NCBI GenBank assembly: GCA_964438205.1
Contig: CAYTJQ010000008.1
Location: 18,198 to 82,197, forward strand
DNA from: Pseudohaliea sp964438205
Lineage (GTDB): Bacteria > Pseudomonadota > Gammaproteobacteria > Pseudomonadales > Halieaceae
Direction: 5' to 3'
Length of the DNA stretch: 64,000 bases
A program made the translations under genes and the position numbers. Each line of letters opens with the position of its first letter. Within the stretch, counting starts at the first letter, position 1. Shown here one piece after another: positions 27,985 through 36,235 of this stretch. Below the pieces are notes generated by a model that worked only from the letters and a program-made list of their open reading frames with translations, searched no databases and was not told the DNA's origin.

Positions 27985-28854
27985 TCAGTTCTCGCCGTCC
28001 TTCCCGGCGCGCTGCCAGCGCGCGCGGAAGTCCACCCAGGCATCCAGTACCGCGAAGCCCACGAGCAGCAGCTTGGCGGCGTCGAAAAGCAGCCACAGCG
28101 CGTAGAACGCCGTCAGCCACCCCCGGCTCGCGCCGCGCTGCGCGGCCCGGGCGTGTACCAGCGCAAAGCCCACGACAGTCACCGGCACCAGCAGGCACGC
28201 GGCCCAGCTCCGGTACTCGAGACCCAGCGCCGTGAGCCCCGCAGCCCCCAGGGCCAGCGCGGCGGTCACGCCGACCGGGAGGCGCAGGGCGCGAAACTCG
28301 CTGCCGAAGCCCCCCGGATTGTACAGGGCGGCCTGCCAGTAGCGGGCCAGCGCCAGGCAGAGCACCGCCAGGATCGCGTTCGCGGCGCCCATCATGCCCG
28401 CGAGCTGCAGCTGCGTCGGCACCTGCACGGCCACTTCCGCCCCCGGGCCGGCGGACTGCTGTACCTGCTCCAGCAGCTGCCCGAAAACGGCAGCGAGCTG
28501 ATCCAGCAGGCGGCGGCCCAGGACCAGTGTGGCCACGCCCGTCACCACGCCGACGGCGGCGCTCGCGAGCACCGCGAGGGCCAGGCTCACCGACAGGCGC
28601 AGCACCAGGGCGAGCACAAAGGTGCCAAGGAGCAGCGCCAGCGGCGTGCTGTCGCCGGCCATCTGCGTCAGCACGAGCGCCGGCAGGGACGCCCAGAGGA
28701 CGATCCAGGCCCCGGGGCCGACCCCGCGGCGCAGGGTCACCAGCGCCGCAATGGCGGCGCCGATCCAGCAGAACAGGACGCTGCCGGAGCTTGCGACGGC
28801 CAGCAGCAGGGCCCGGTAGGGGCCGCGCATGGCGAAATCGGCAAGCGCTTTCAT
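27985..28854 (-). CDS. DUF2232-like integral membrane protein
   Basis: A 289-residue protein made mostly of hydrophobic segments (about eight), as in the YybS/DUF2232-type proteins that often lie between rpsR and rplI. I chose ATG 28854; an earlier start gives a basic N-terminus overlapping the rpsR end. It has no recognisable catalytic motif. Its place within the S6-S18-L9 operon suggests co-expression with ribosomal proteins, but its function is unknown. Confidence 0.75.
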   Translation of the reverse strand: MKALADFAMRGPYRALLLAVASSGSVLFCWIGAAIAALVTLRRGVGPGAWIVLWASLPALVLTQMAGDSTPLALLLGTFVLALVLRLSVSLALAVLASAAVGVVTGVATLVLGRRLLDQLAAVFGQLLEQVQQSAGPGAEVAVQVPTQLQLAGMMGAANAILAVLCLALARYWQAALYNPGGFGSEFRALRLPVGVTAALALGAAGLTALGLEYRSWAACLLVPVTVVGFALVHARAAQRGASRGWLTAFYALWLLFDAAKLLLVGFAVLDAWVDFRARWQRAGKDGEN

Positions 28855-28885
28855 AGGGGTACCCGCCCGCGGGCGGGACCGCAAC

Positions 28886-29113
28886 CTAGCGGTGGGCGTC
28901 CGAGTACGGCAGCAGGGCCAGGAAACGCGCGCGCTTGACGGCGGTGGACAGCTGGCGCTGGTACCGGGCCTTGGTGCCCGTGATCCGGCTCGGGACGATC
29001 TTGCCCGTCTCGGAGATGTAGGCCTTGAGCGTGTCGAGGTCCTTGTAATCGATTTCCTTCACGCCCTCGGCGGTGAAGCGGCAGAACTTGCGGCGGCGGA
29101 AAAAGCGTGCCAT
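28886..29113 (-). CDS. rpsR: 30S ribosomal protein S18
   Basis: S18 is a 75-residue basic protein that pairs with S6 on the small-subunit platform. FFRRRKFCRFTAEGVKEIDYKD and the C-terminal KRARFLALLPY are diagnostic (both kept below 20 residues here as FRRRKFCRF and RARFLALLPY). It starts at ATG 29113, 33 bases after the rpsF stop, leaving no room for the priB gene that lies between them in E. coli. Confidence 0.97.
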   Translation of the reverse strand: MARFFRRRKFCRFTAEGVKEIDYKDLDTLKAYISETGKIVPSRITGTKARYQRQLSTAVKRARFLALLPYSDAHR

Positions 29114-29146
29114 GGCTATTACTCCTGGATTCGGTTAACGACGGCC

Positions 29147-29605
29147 TCAGGCCTCGGCTTGCTCGGCGGCCTGCTCGGCACCCTTGTCGCCGCTGTCCTC
29201 GGTGGACCTGTCGGGACGGTCACCGCGGGGGCCCTTGTCGTCGCCCTTGCGGTCGTCAAAGCGGCTCTTGCGCTCGCGGCTCTCTTTCTCGGCCTTCATG
29301 ATGGGGGACTCGCTGGTCACGGCCTCGTCGCGGCGGATGACCAGGTTGCGGATCACGGCGTCGTTGAAGCGGAAGGTCGTGGTCAGCTCTTCTATGGCAT
29401 CGTTGCTGGCCTCGACGTTCATGAGCACGTAGTGGGCCTTGTGGACCTTGTTAATCGGGAAGGCGAGCTGCCGGCGGCCCCAGTCTTCCAGGCGGTGCAC
29501 CTGACCACCGTCCCTGGTAACCAGGGTGGTGTATTTCTCGACCATTGCCGGGACTTGCTCGGACTGGTCCGGATGGACCAGGAATACGATCTCGTAATGT
29601 CGCAT
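29147..29605 (-). CDS. rpsF: 30S ribosomal protein S6
   Basis: S6 binds S18 and 16S rRNA helix 22/23 in the platform. The 152-residue product begins MRHYEIVFLVHPDQSEQVP and has VHRLEDWGRRQLAFPINK. The C-terminal 50 residues are an acidic, Lys/Arg/Asp-rich, probably disordered tail longer than in many S6 proteins. ATG 29605 has AAGGAG six bases upstream; nine in-frame residues further upstream are not part of S6. Confidence 0.97.
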   Translation of the reverse strand: MRHYEIVFLVHPDQSEQVPAMVEKYTTLVTRDGGQVHRLEDWGRRQLAFPINKVHKAHYVLMNVEASNDAIEELTTTFRFNDAVIRNLVIRRDEAVTSESPIMKAEKESRERKSRFDDRKGDDKGPRGDRPDRSTEDSGDKGAEQAAEQAEA

Positions 29606-29617
29606 CGAAAGCTCCTT

Positions 29618-29636
29618 ACGGGTTAGTGCCACCCGT
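29618..29636 (-). promoter_or_regulatory. Hairpin immediately before the rpsF ribosome-binding site
   Basis: A perfect 6-bp stem (ACGGGT pairing with ACCCGT) with a 7-base loop lies directly upstream of AAGGAG. Bacterial rpsF leaders often carry an RNA structure that binds S6:S18 for autoregulation. This hairpin is a candidate but I could not match the full motif. Confidence 0.35.
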
Positions 29637-29699
29637 CAGCGCGGTGTGGCAAGGAGAATGGGCGGCGGTCTGCGGCCCGCAAATTTTGGAGCGCGGAGT

Positions 29700-30527
29700 T
29701 TAGCCGCGCGGGGGCCGCCTTGCAAGCACCTGTCGAGGGCCCCCAGGATGGCAACCTGGGGACGAAGGCTCACGAACCCCGGCGCGCTGGCGAACGACCT
29801 CGAAGAGGCAGATACCGGTGGCCACGGAGACATTGAGGCTGGACACGGCCCCGGCCATCGGCAGGTGGACGAGGAAATCACAGTGCTCGCGGGTCAGCCG
29901 GCGCAAGCCGGACCCCTCGCTGCCGAGCACCAAGGCAGCGGGGCCGGTAAGGTCCTGCCCATAGAGGCTGCTCCCGGCCTCGCCCGCGGCACCGTAGAGC
30001 CAGATACCGCGCTCCTTCAGGCCCTTGAGCACCCGGGCGAGATTGGTGGCCGCGTGCAGGGGCACGGTCTCGGCAGCACCGCAGGCGACCTTGCGCACCA
30101 CCGGGGTCACCGAAGCGGACTTGTCCTTCGGCACGATGACCGCATCCACTCCTGCCGCATCGGCGCTGCGCAGGCAGGCGCCGAGGTTGTGCGGGTCCGT
30201 CACGCCGTCGAGCACGAGCACCAGTGGGGGATGATCCAGCGCCTCCAGGTGCGCCCAGAGCTCCGCCTCCCGAGCAAGGGTATTGTCCCGCCCGGCCGGG
30301 TCGCCGGCGAGCTCGGCCACTACGCCCTGGTGCCGGCCCTGAACGAGACGGTCCAGGGCCGACCGGGGAACGCGGTGAACTGCGACGCCCGCCGCTTCCG
30401 CGGTCGCCAGCAGCGCGACGACGCGCCGGTCCTCGCGACCGCGCTGCACCTGCAGGAGGCCGATGCTGTCGGGGTCGCGGGCAAGCAGCGCTTCGACGGC
30501 ATGGATGCCGTAGACGGGCTCGCTCAT
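29700..30527 (-). CDS. rlmB: 23S rRNA 2'-O-methyltransferase (G2251-type)
   Basis: RlmB methylates the 2'-O of G2251 in the 23S P loop. The 275-residue SPOUT enzyme has the N-terminal substrate-binding domain (YGIHAVEALLARDP) and the SpoU motifs VLDGVTDPHNLGACLRSA, LVLGSEGSGLRRL and SSLNVSVATGICLFE. It follows rnr by three bases, the usual order. A basic Arg/Pro-rich tail ends the protein. Confidence 0.95.
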   Translation of the reverse strand: MSEPVYGIHAVEALLARDPDSIGLLQVQRGREDRRVVALLATAEAAGVAVHRVPRSALDRLVQGRHQGVVAELAGDPAGRDNTLAREAELWAHLEALDHPPLVLVLDGVTDPHNLGACLRSADAAGVDAVIVPKDKSASVTPVVRKVACGAAETVPLHAATNLARVLKGLKERGIWLYGAAGEAGSSLYGQDLTGPAALVLGSEGSGLRRLTREHCDFLVHLPMAGAVSSLNVSVATGICLFEVVRQRAGVREPSSPGCHPGGPRQVLARRPPRG

Positions 30528-30530
30528 CCG

Positions 30531-33059
30531 CTAGCGTCTTCGCCTGCGGCGCTGGCCGATGCTTTTTTTGCCAGCGGTTGACTGGCCCGCGACTGCCTTG
30601 CCGGGGGCTGCCTTGCCGGCGGCTGCCTGGCCCGTGGTTGCCTTGCCGGCGGGTTTCTTGTCGGCAGTTTTCTTGCCGGGCTTGTCGGCGGGCTTGCCGC
30701 CGGCGCCCTTGCCAGCGCTCTTACCCCCCTTCGGCCGGCGCGCGGCGCCCTGGTCAGGGCGATCGCCGCGCGTTGCGGGCGGCTTGTCCTGGCTGTCGTC
30801 GCGGGCACTGCGTCGGCTGCGGGCGCTCTTGCCCTTCTCCGGCAGTTCCACGGGCTCGAGGTCGATCTTCTTGTCGTCGAGGTCCACCCGGGCGACCTGC
30901 ACCGAGAGCTTGTCGCCGAGCTGGAAGCTGCGACCGCTGCGCTCACCGACGAGGCGCTGGTGAGCGGGGTCGAAGCGGTAGTAGTCCCCCGGCAGGGCCG
31001 TGACGTGCACGAGGCCTTCTATATACAGATCCGACAGTTCCACGAAGAGACCGAAGCTGGTCACTGCCGCGACCACGCCGGCGAACTCCTCGCCGACGCG
31101 GTCCTGCAGGTACTCGCACTTGAGCCACGCGTTGACGTCGCGGGTGGCATCGTCGGCCCGGCGCTCGGTCATGGAGCACTGCTCGCCCAGGACCACCATG
31201 GCGCGCTCGTCGTAGGGGTAGCTTTCTTCCCGGGGCAACTGCGCGGCGCCATCGGCACGGCGCACCAGGCGGCTGCGCTGCTTCGAGCGGATCACCGAGC
31301 GGATGCCACGGTGGACGATGAGGTCCGGGTAGCGGCGGATCGGCGAGGTGAAGTGAGCGTAGCCGGCGTAGTTGAGGCCGAAGTGCCCCTTGTTCTCGGG
31401 CTGGTAGACGGCCTGGCGCAGAGACCGCAGGAGCATGGTCTGGATCACGTGGGCGTCGGGTCGGTCCTGGATTTCCTCCATGAGCGCCTGGTAATCCCGC
31501 GGGCTCGGGTCCGCCCCGCCGCGCAGGCCGAGGCCGAGCTCGCCGAGGAAGGCACGCAGGTTCTCGAGCTTCTCTTCGCCGGGACCCTCGTGCACGCGGA
31601 ACAGCGTCGGCAGCGGGTGCTTCTCGAAGAAGCGGGCCGTGGCCACGTTGGCCGCGAGCATGCACTCCTCGATGAGCTTGTGGGCATCATTGCGCACCAC
31701 CGGCACGATCTCGCTGATCTTGCGCTGCTCGTCGAAGATGATCCGCGTCTCCACGGTCTCGAAGTCGATGGCGCCGCGCTCCTCTCGGGCGACGCGCAGC
31801 ACCTTGTACAGGTCGTGCAGGCGTTTCAGGTCCGGGATGCGCGCCTTCGGCACCGCGGGTTCCCGCTCGCCGGCGAGCACCCGGCCCACCTGGGTGTAGG
31901 TGAGCCGCGCGTGGCTGTGGATCACCGCCTCGTAGAACTGGAACTTGCCGAGGGCGCCGTCGCGGGAGAGGTCCATCTCCACGACCATCGCCAACCGGTC
32001 CACCTCGGGTTTCAGGGAGCAGAGCCCGTTGGACAGCACCTCCGGCAGCATGGGTACGACCCGCTCGGGGAAATAGACGGAGTTACCCCGCCGGGCCGCC
32101 TCGCCGTCCAGCGCCGAGCCCGGGTGCACGTAGTAGGAGACGTCGGCGATGGCGACCCAGAGCTTCCAGCCGCCGAGGCGCTTCTTGCGGCAGTACACGG
32201 CGTCATCGAAGTCCTTCGCATCCTCGCCGTCGATGGTGACGAAGGGCAGGTCGCGCAGGTCGACACGGGCGCGCTTGTCGGCCTCCTCGACTTCCTCGCG
32301 CAGGTGTCCGGCCTCATCGACCACGGCTTCGGGCCATTCGAAGGGGATGCCGTGGGCGCGGATGGCGATGTCGATCTCGAGACCCGGGTCGAGGTGATCA
32401 CCGAGCACCTCGACCACCCGCCCCTTGGCGCCGAGGCGGCCCGTGGGGTAATCAGTGATTTCGGCGGTGACGATCTGCCCGTGCTGTGCCCCGCCCTTGG
32501 CTTTAGGCGGGATCAGCACCTCCTGGGTGATGCGGGCATTGTCGGGAATGACCACGCCGATGCCGCTCTCTTCCTGGTAGCGGCCGACAACGCGATCGAC
32601 CCCGCGCTCGAGCACCTCCACCACCTTGCCCTCGGCGCGGCCCCGGCGGTCGAGGCCGGTGACGGTGACCAGCACCGTGTCGCCGTCGAAAAGCGAGCGC
32701 ATCTGCCGGGCGCTGAGGAAGACGTCGTCGCCACCGCTGACCGGCATGGCGAAACCGTAGCCGTCGCGATGGCCCTGCACCCGGCAGCGCAGGAGGTTCA
32801 TGGCATCGACGACGCCATAGGCGCCGCGCCGGTCCACCAGCAGCTGACCGTCGCGCTGCATGGCGCGGAGGCGGTTGCGCAGCGCGTCCAGGTCCCGGTC
32901 GTCGCTCAGGGCGAGGAGCTCGGCCACCTGGCCGTGGTCCAGGGGCCGGTCGGCGGTGCGCAGCTGCTCGAGGATGAACTCCCGGGAGGGAATCGGGTTG
33001 TCGTAGGTGGCCGCCTCGCGGGCGGCGTGGGGATCGGCTTTCCTGCCTTTTCGTGCCAT
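30531..33059 (-). CDS. rnr: Ribonuclease R
   Basis: RNase R is the 3'-5' exoribonuclease that degrades structured RNA. The 842-residue protein has an N-terminal helix-turn-helix region, cold-shock domains, the RNB catalytic core (DGEDAKDFDDAVYC and the downstream TSPIRRYPDLIVHRG), an S1 domain (FAGVVAAVTSFGLFVEL) and a Lys-rich tail. The tail has about 70 residues of five-residue repeats of the form AAGKA/KPAGK. I chose ATG 33059; longer reading enters the tRNA promoter region. The leader holds a GGGCCCTCGGGCCC palindrome at 33088-33101. Confidence 0.96.
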   Translation of the reverse strand: MARKGRKADPHAAREAATYDNPIPSREFILEQLRTADRPLDHGQVAELLALSDDRDLDALRNRLRAMQRDGQLLVDRRGAYGVVDAMNLLRCRVQGHRDGYGFAMPVSGGDDVFLSARQMRSLFDGDTVLVTVTGLDRRGRAEGKVVEVLERGVDRVVGRYQEESGIGVVIPDNARITQEVLIPPKAKGGAQHGQIVTAEITDYPTGRLGAKGRVVEVLGDHLDPGLEIDIAIRAHGIPFEWPEAVVDEAGHLREEVEEADKRARVDLRDLPFVTIDGEDAKDFDDAVYCRKKRLGGWKLWVAIADVSYYVHPGSALDGEAARRGNSVYFPERVVPMLPEVLSNGLCSLKPEVDRLAMVVEMDLSRDGALGKFQFYEAVIHSHARLTYTQVGRVLAGEREPAVPKARIPDLKRLHDLYKVLRVAREERGAIDFETVETRIIFDEQRKISEIVPVVRNDAHKLIEECMLAANVATARFFEKHPLPTLFRVHEGPGEEKLENLRAFLGELGLGLRGGADPSPRDYQALMEEIQDRPDAHVIQTMLLRSLRQAVYQPENKGHFGLNYAGYAHFTSPIRRYPDLIVHRGIRSVIRSKQRSRLVRRADGAAQLPREESYPYDERAMVVLGEQCSMTERRADDATRDVNAWLKCEYLQDRVGEEFAGVVAAVTSFGLFVELSDLYIEGLVHVTALPGDYYRFDPAHQRLVGERSGRSFQLGDKLSVQVARVDLDDKKIDLEPVELPEKGKSARSRRSARDDSQDKPPATRGDRPDQGAARRPKGGKSAGKGAGGKPADKPGKKTADKKPAGKATTGQAAAGKAAPGKAVAGQSTAGKKSIGQRRRRRR

Positions 33060-33087
33060 AAAGTGGCCTTTGTTTGAGTGCGTTCGC

Positions 33088-33101
33088 GGGCCCTCGGGCC
33101 C
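33088..33101 (-). promoter_or_regulatory. Palindrome in the rnr leader
   Basis: GGGCCC-TC-GGGCCC, a 6-bp perfect stem with two-base loop, about 30 bases before the rnr ATG and downstream of its -10 candidate. Role unknown. Confidence 0.4.
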
Positions 33102-33113
33102 ACAAGAACCCCC

Positions 33114-33119
33114 ATTATA
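33114..33119 (-). promoter_or_regulatory. Candidate rnr -10 element
   Basis: Minus-strand TATAAT, perfect consensus. The -35 position (33137-33142) is poor and lies inside the spacer of the divergent tRNA-Leu promoter, so the two promoters overlap. Confidence 0.5.
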
Positions 33120-33127
33120 CGTGATCG

Positions 33128-33156
33128 TTGACAAACACCGGACCTGCGACTAGAGT
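33128..33156 (+). promoter_or_regulatory. Strong sigma-70 promoter for tRNA-Leu
   Basis: Perfect TTGACA at 33128-33133, a 17-base spacer, then TAGAGT at 33151-33156. The predicted start near 33163 is about 11 bases before the mature tRNA. Confidence 0.75.
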
Positions 33157-33173
33157 GCTGCACCCTCACCCAT

Positions 33174-33260
33174 GCCCAGGTGGTGAAATTGGTAGACACG
33201 CTAGCTTCAGGTGCTAGTGGCCGCAAGGCCGTGGAGGTTCAAGTCCTCTCCTGGGCACCA
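33174..33260 (+). tRNA. tRNA-Leu (anticodon CAG)
   Basis: Class II tRNA of 87 bases with encoded CCA. The acceptor stem pairs GCCCAGG with CCTGGGC. The anticodon stem CTAGC/GCTAG encloses the loop TTCAGGT with anticodon CAG. A long variable arm (TGGCCGCAAGGCCG region) and the T-loop GTTCAAGTC are present. A perfect-consensus -35 promoter lies just upstream. The next gene on the other strand ends only two bases beyond the CCA. Confidence 0.95.
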
Positions 33261-33262
33261 TT

Positions 33263-33676
33263 TTAGCTCTTCTCGCCTTCACCCTCACGGGCCTGCTGCC
33301 GCTCCAGGTAGACCGTTCGCGCCAGCATCAGCAGCAGGCCGATGCTGCCCGTGGTTATGACCACCAGCACCCAGACCTCGGACTTCATGCCCGCGGCTCG
33401 CGCCCGGTTCTGCAGCAGGAAGAACGCCGCCGTCAGGCAGAGGAGCAGGTCGAACCACGCCTGCAGGCCCCACGGTGATCGCGTCAGCAGGGGCCAGAAC
33501 CCGAAGAGCCCTTCCGTGGCAATCGCATAGGCCGTCAGTGCCGCAAAGGGAACAACGACCGCCGTTGGTACGAGCCAGGCGGGCCAGGCCACGCGCTCCT
33601 TGGTCTGGGTCACCAGCAGCATGGCCAGCGCGGCTACCGCGAACCCGCCGAGCGCAACCCCTTCCGCAACCGTCAT
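33263..33676 (-). CDS. Small membrane protein of unknown function
   Basis: A 137-residue protein with four hydrophobic segments (about 6-24, 32-52, 72-90 and 102-122) and a charged C-terminus ending EGEGEKS. I do not recognise the family; the layout resembles small DUF2834-type membrane proteins. It stops two bases from the tRNA 3' end. A start ATG is at 33676. Its neighbour upstream on the same strand is the AhpD-like gene 28 bases away, so they may be cotranscribed. Confidence 0.6.
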   Translation of the reverse strand: MTVAEGVALGGFAVAALAMLLVTQTKERVAWPAWLVPTAVVVPFAALTAYAIATEGLFGFWPLLTRSPWGLQAWFDLLLCLTAAFFLLQNRARAAGMKSEVWVLVVITTGSIGLLLMLARTVYLERQQAREGEGEKS

Positions 33677-33704
33677 CTAGCTGCCCTCCCGTTGCGCCGC
33701 GGGG

Positions 33705-34295
33705 TCAGCGGACTGACACGGGCGCGTCCGCCCAGGGCGTGACCGTCTCACCGAAGGGCTTCCGGTAGCCCTCCGGCAGCTCTTCCGTCATGTCCAGCAC
33801 TGCCGCCAGCCGGCCCATGCCGACGTAGAGCGCGCAGTGGACCATGAGCTCGACGATCTCCGCCTCGCTGAAATGCTCGCGCAGCGCGTCGAAGCGCTCG
33901 TCGGTGATCGACAGGTGGTCCGTGGCGAAGCGGTCCGCGAAGGCGATGGCCGCCTTCTCCGTCGGCGACAGGTCCGGCGCTTCTTCGGGGGTTTCCAGCG
34001 AGCAGACCAGGCCCTCGTCCACCGCGTCGGCGGCGGCCCGGTAGCGGATGGCCATGCAGCTGCGGCACTGGTTGTGGAAGGCCACGCGCAGGCGCACCAG
34101 CTCGATGAGGCGCTCCGGCAGGGTGCGGTTCAGCGTCACCCCGGCGCCGAAGCCGACGGCTGCCTTCGCCATCGCCGGCGACAGGGCGAGCATGCGCGTA
34201 ATGCCCTGCTCGATCACCGACGCGCTGTCGGCCTGGGTCATGGCCCGCAGTTCCGGGTCCCACTGCCCGGGGGGCAGCTTGTTGAGGCGGCTCAT
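33705..34295 (-). CDS. Carboxymuconolactone decarboxylase / AhpD-like family protein
   Basis: A 196-residue all-helical protein with the AhpD-type redox motif HNQCRSCMAIRY (CxxC), preceded by LIELVRLRV and followed by TEKAAIAFADRFATD and EIVELMVHCALYVGMGRL. Family members are alkylhydroperoxidase partners or lactone decarboxylases. The CxxC pair favours a thiol-dependent peroxidase-like role. No partner peroxiredoxin is in the window. Confidence 0.82.
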   Translation of the reverse strand: MSRLNKLPPGQWDPELRAMTQADSASVIEQGITRMLALSPAMAKAAVGFGAGVTLNRTLPERLIELVRLRVAFHNQCRSCMAIRYRAAADAVDEGLVCSLETPEEAPDLSPTEKAAIAFADRFATDHLSITDERFDALREHFSEAEIVELMVHCALYVGMGRLAAVLDMTEELPEGYRKPFGETVTPWADAPVSVR

Positions 34296-34410
34296 GGTGC
34301 TCTCCTTGTTATCAACTTCGTTGCGGTTATGAATGGATCGCCGACGGCGTCATTGCCACTACCCATGCTGGCGTACGCCGCCGAGCGACACAAGTCAAGC
34401 GACGGGGACG

Positions 34411-34440
34411 TTGCCCCCGGTCTCGCGCTGGCTTTATAGT
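34411..34440 (+). promoter_or_regulatory. Candidate sigma-70 promoter for the Anbu gene
   Basis: TTGCCC, an 18-base spacer and TATAGT. The predicted start near 34447 gives a 39-base leader with GAGGAAA ahead of the ATG at 34486. Confidence 0.5.
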
Positions 34441-34485
34441 CCGCGGGTCACCACGGAGCGACCCCCCGAGGAAACCACCCCGCCG

Positions 34486-35238
34486 ATGACCTATTGCCTC
34501 GCGATCGCCCTGGATAAGGGCCTGGTATTCTGCTCCGATTCGCGTACCAATGCGGGACCGGACCGCGTCAGCACCTACAGCAAGATGCACCGCTTCTCCG
34601 CCCCCGGGGACCGCTCCCTCGTTATCCTCACCGCCGGCAACCTGGCCACCAGCCAGGCGGTGATCGCGCAGATCCAGCGCGACCTGGAGGAGAACGCCGA
34701 GTTCAACATTTTCAACGCCCGCTACGTCAGTGATGTCGCCGACTACCTGGGCACACTGAGCCTGGCGGAGCAGGAAAAGTACGCCAAGAAGGGCGGCCCC
34801 ATTGCCGGCAGCTTCAACGCCTCGGCGAGTTTCATTATCGGCGGGCAGATCAAGGGCCACGAACAGGAGCTGTACATGGTCTACCCCGAGGGCAACCACA
34901 TCACGGCCTCGGACCTGTACCCCTACCTGCAGATCGGCGAGACCAAGTACGGAAAGCCCATCCTGGACCGCATCATCCGCCCGGACACACCGGTGGAGAC
35001 AGCCATGCGCTGTGCCCTGGTCTCCATCGACTCGACGATGCGCTCGAACGCCACCGTGGGCCCGCCGCTGGAGTGCCTGTTCTACCGCCGGGGCAGCCTC
35101 GAACCGCAGGAACGCTACTTCAAGCTGGAGGAGAACCATCCCTACCTGGCGCAGCTGCGCCAGAGCTGGGACGACAACATCCGCAGCGCCTTCGAGGAAC
35201 TGCCGTCGCTCTCGGCTATGTTCGAAGACGACGGATGA
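34486..35238 (+). CDS. Proteasome-type protease of the Anbu family
   Basis: A 250-residue Ntn-hydrolase with the proteasome beta fold, family Anbu (COG3484). After removal of Met1 the N-terminal nucleophile is Thr (MTYCLAIALDKG). Asp18 lies in FCSDSRTNAG and the candidate catalytic Lys33 in YSKMHRF, matching HslV spacing. FIIGGQIKGHEQELYMVYP is typical of the family (shown as SFIIGGQIKG). Anbu forms self-compartmentalised oligomers of uncertain substrate. It is convergent with the metallopeptidase gene, their 3' ends overlapping by 23 bases. In described neighbourhoods Anbu travels with alpha-E and ATP-grasp proteins, as here. Confidence 0.9.
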   Translation: MTYCLAIALDKGLVFCSDSRTNAGPDRVSTYSKMHRFSAPGDRSLVILTAGNLATSQAVIAQIQRDLEENAEFNIFNARYVSDVADYLGTLSLAEQEKYAKKGGPIAGSFNASASFIIGGQIKGHEQELYMVYPEGNHITASDLYPYLQIGETKYGKPILDRIIRPDTPVETAMRCALVSIDSTMRSNATVGPPLECLFYRRGSLEPQERYFKLEENHPYLAQLRQSWDDNIRSAFEELPSLSAMFEDDG

Positions 35239-36235
35239 CGCTGTCCACGAAGGCGAGCTTCGCGGCCACCACGTCGTTGATCACGAAGGGATAGGCGTCG
35301 CCGAGACCGACGCTGCGGTTGAGCTCGTTCAGCGTCGTGGACAGGCCCCGCCAGGCGTCGATGCGCTGCTCGATGGTCATGGCATCCGGTGACCGGCCGA
35401 GCAGCCCCTGGGCCGCCGCGGTCTCCAGCGCGTCGTAAATGTGCAGGTAGTGCCCCCAGCACTCGGCCCAGTCCTCCGAGGGATGGGCGCTGGCGTAGGC
35501 GCTGATGTAGCGCTCGTGCCAGTCGGTCACCGGCCCGTTGCTGTAGTGCGCTGCGAGCGCCGCTGCGTAATCCACCTGCTCGTCTCCGAACAGCGCGGCG
35601 AACTCGGCGCGCGTGGCTGCGTCCGGGTCGAGGAGACTCCAGTAGTAGTGCCCGCTCTCGTGGCGCAGGTGACCGAGCACCGTGCGGTACCCCTCGTTCA
35701 TCTGGCTGCGCACCGCCGTGCGCGCCACGTCGTCCGCCTCCAGCGTATTGATGGTGATCACGCCGCCCAGGTAGCCGGTGGAGGCAAAGGTCTCGGCGAA
35801 GACCTCGCGGGACCGGCCGTCCTCGATGAAATCGAAGAGCAGGCCGAGACGCTCGTCGACCCAGCCGCTGACCAGGGGCAGGCCAAGCTGCATGAGGGTG
35901 AAGAACAGCCGCTTCTTGCCCTCCTCGAGCACGCGCCAGCGCCGGTCGTTGCCCGGTAGGGACTGGTTGGGCACGGTGCGGTTGAACCGGCAGGCAAAGC
36001 ACAGGGGATGCGCCTGCTCGGCGGGGCGCAGCCAGTTGCAGACGCCGAAGTCCTCGCCGTTGGCGCAGAAGCGAAAGGCGCGGCCGTTGCGATCCGTGTA
36101 CACGCCGTCACCGGCTGCCGCCAGGGGCCGCAGCTCGCGCACCGCCGGATCGAAGCCGAGGCGGGCACCGCAGGAGAGGCAGTGGTCGTTGTCGAAGAAG
36201 ACCTGGCTGCCACAGTCACAGCGGAAGCGCTTCAC
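35216..36235 (-). CDS. Putative zinc-binding metallopeptidase with zinc-ribbon N-terminus
   Basis: A 339-residue protein. N-terminal cysteines C6/C8 and C19/C22 form one zinc ribbon. A second set at C57, C66, C79 and C82 suggests another structural metal. The catalytic motif is H192-ESG-H196 (LRHESGHYYW), followed by SEDWAECWGHYLH with the likely third ligand. It resembles COG4307-type putative zinc peptidases. The GTG start overlaps the alpha-E stop, so it is part of the ATP-grasp/alpha-E operon. It probably processes a peptide or protein substrate linked to the Anbu system; that is inference. Confidence 0.8.
   Translation of the reverse strand: MKRFRCDCGSQVFFDNDHCLSCGARLGFDPAVRELRPLAAAGDGVYTDRNGRAFRFCANGEDFGVCNWLRPAEQAHPLCFACRFNRTVPNQSLPGNDRRWRVLEEGKKRLFFTLMQLGLPLVSGWVDERLGLLFDFIEDGRSREVFAETFASTGYLGGVITINTLEADDVARTAVRSQMNEGYRTVLGHLRHESGHYYWSLLDPDAATRAEFAALFGDEQVDYAAALAAHYSNGPVTDWHERYISAYASAHPSEDWAECWGHYLHIYDALETAAAQGLLGRSPDAMTIEQRIDAWRGLSTTLNELNRSVGLGDAYPFVINDVVAAKLAFVDSVIRRLRT

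Noticed and set aside
30960..33077. A 705-codon plus-strand frame
   Set aside because: Antisense to rnr, whose RNB motifs are clear.
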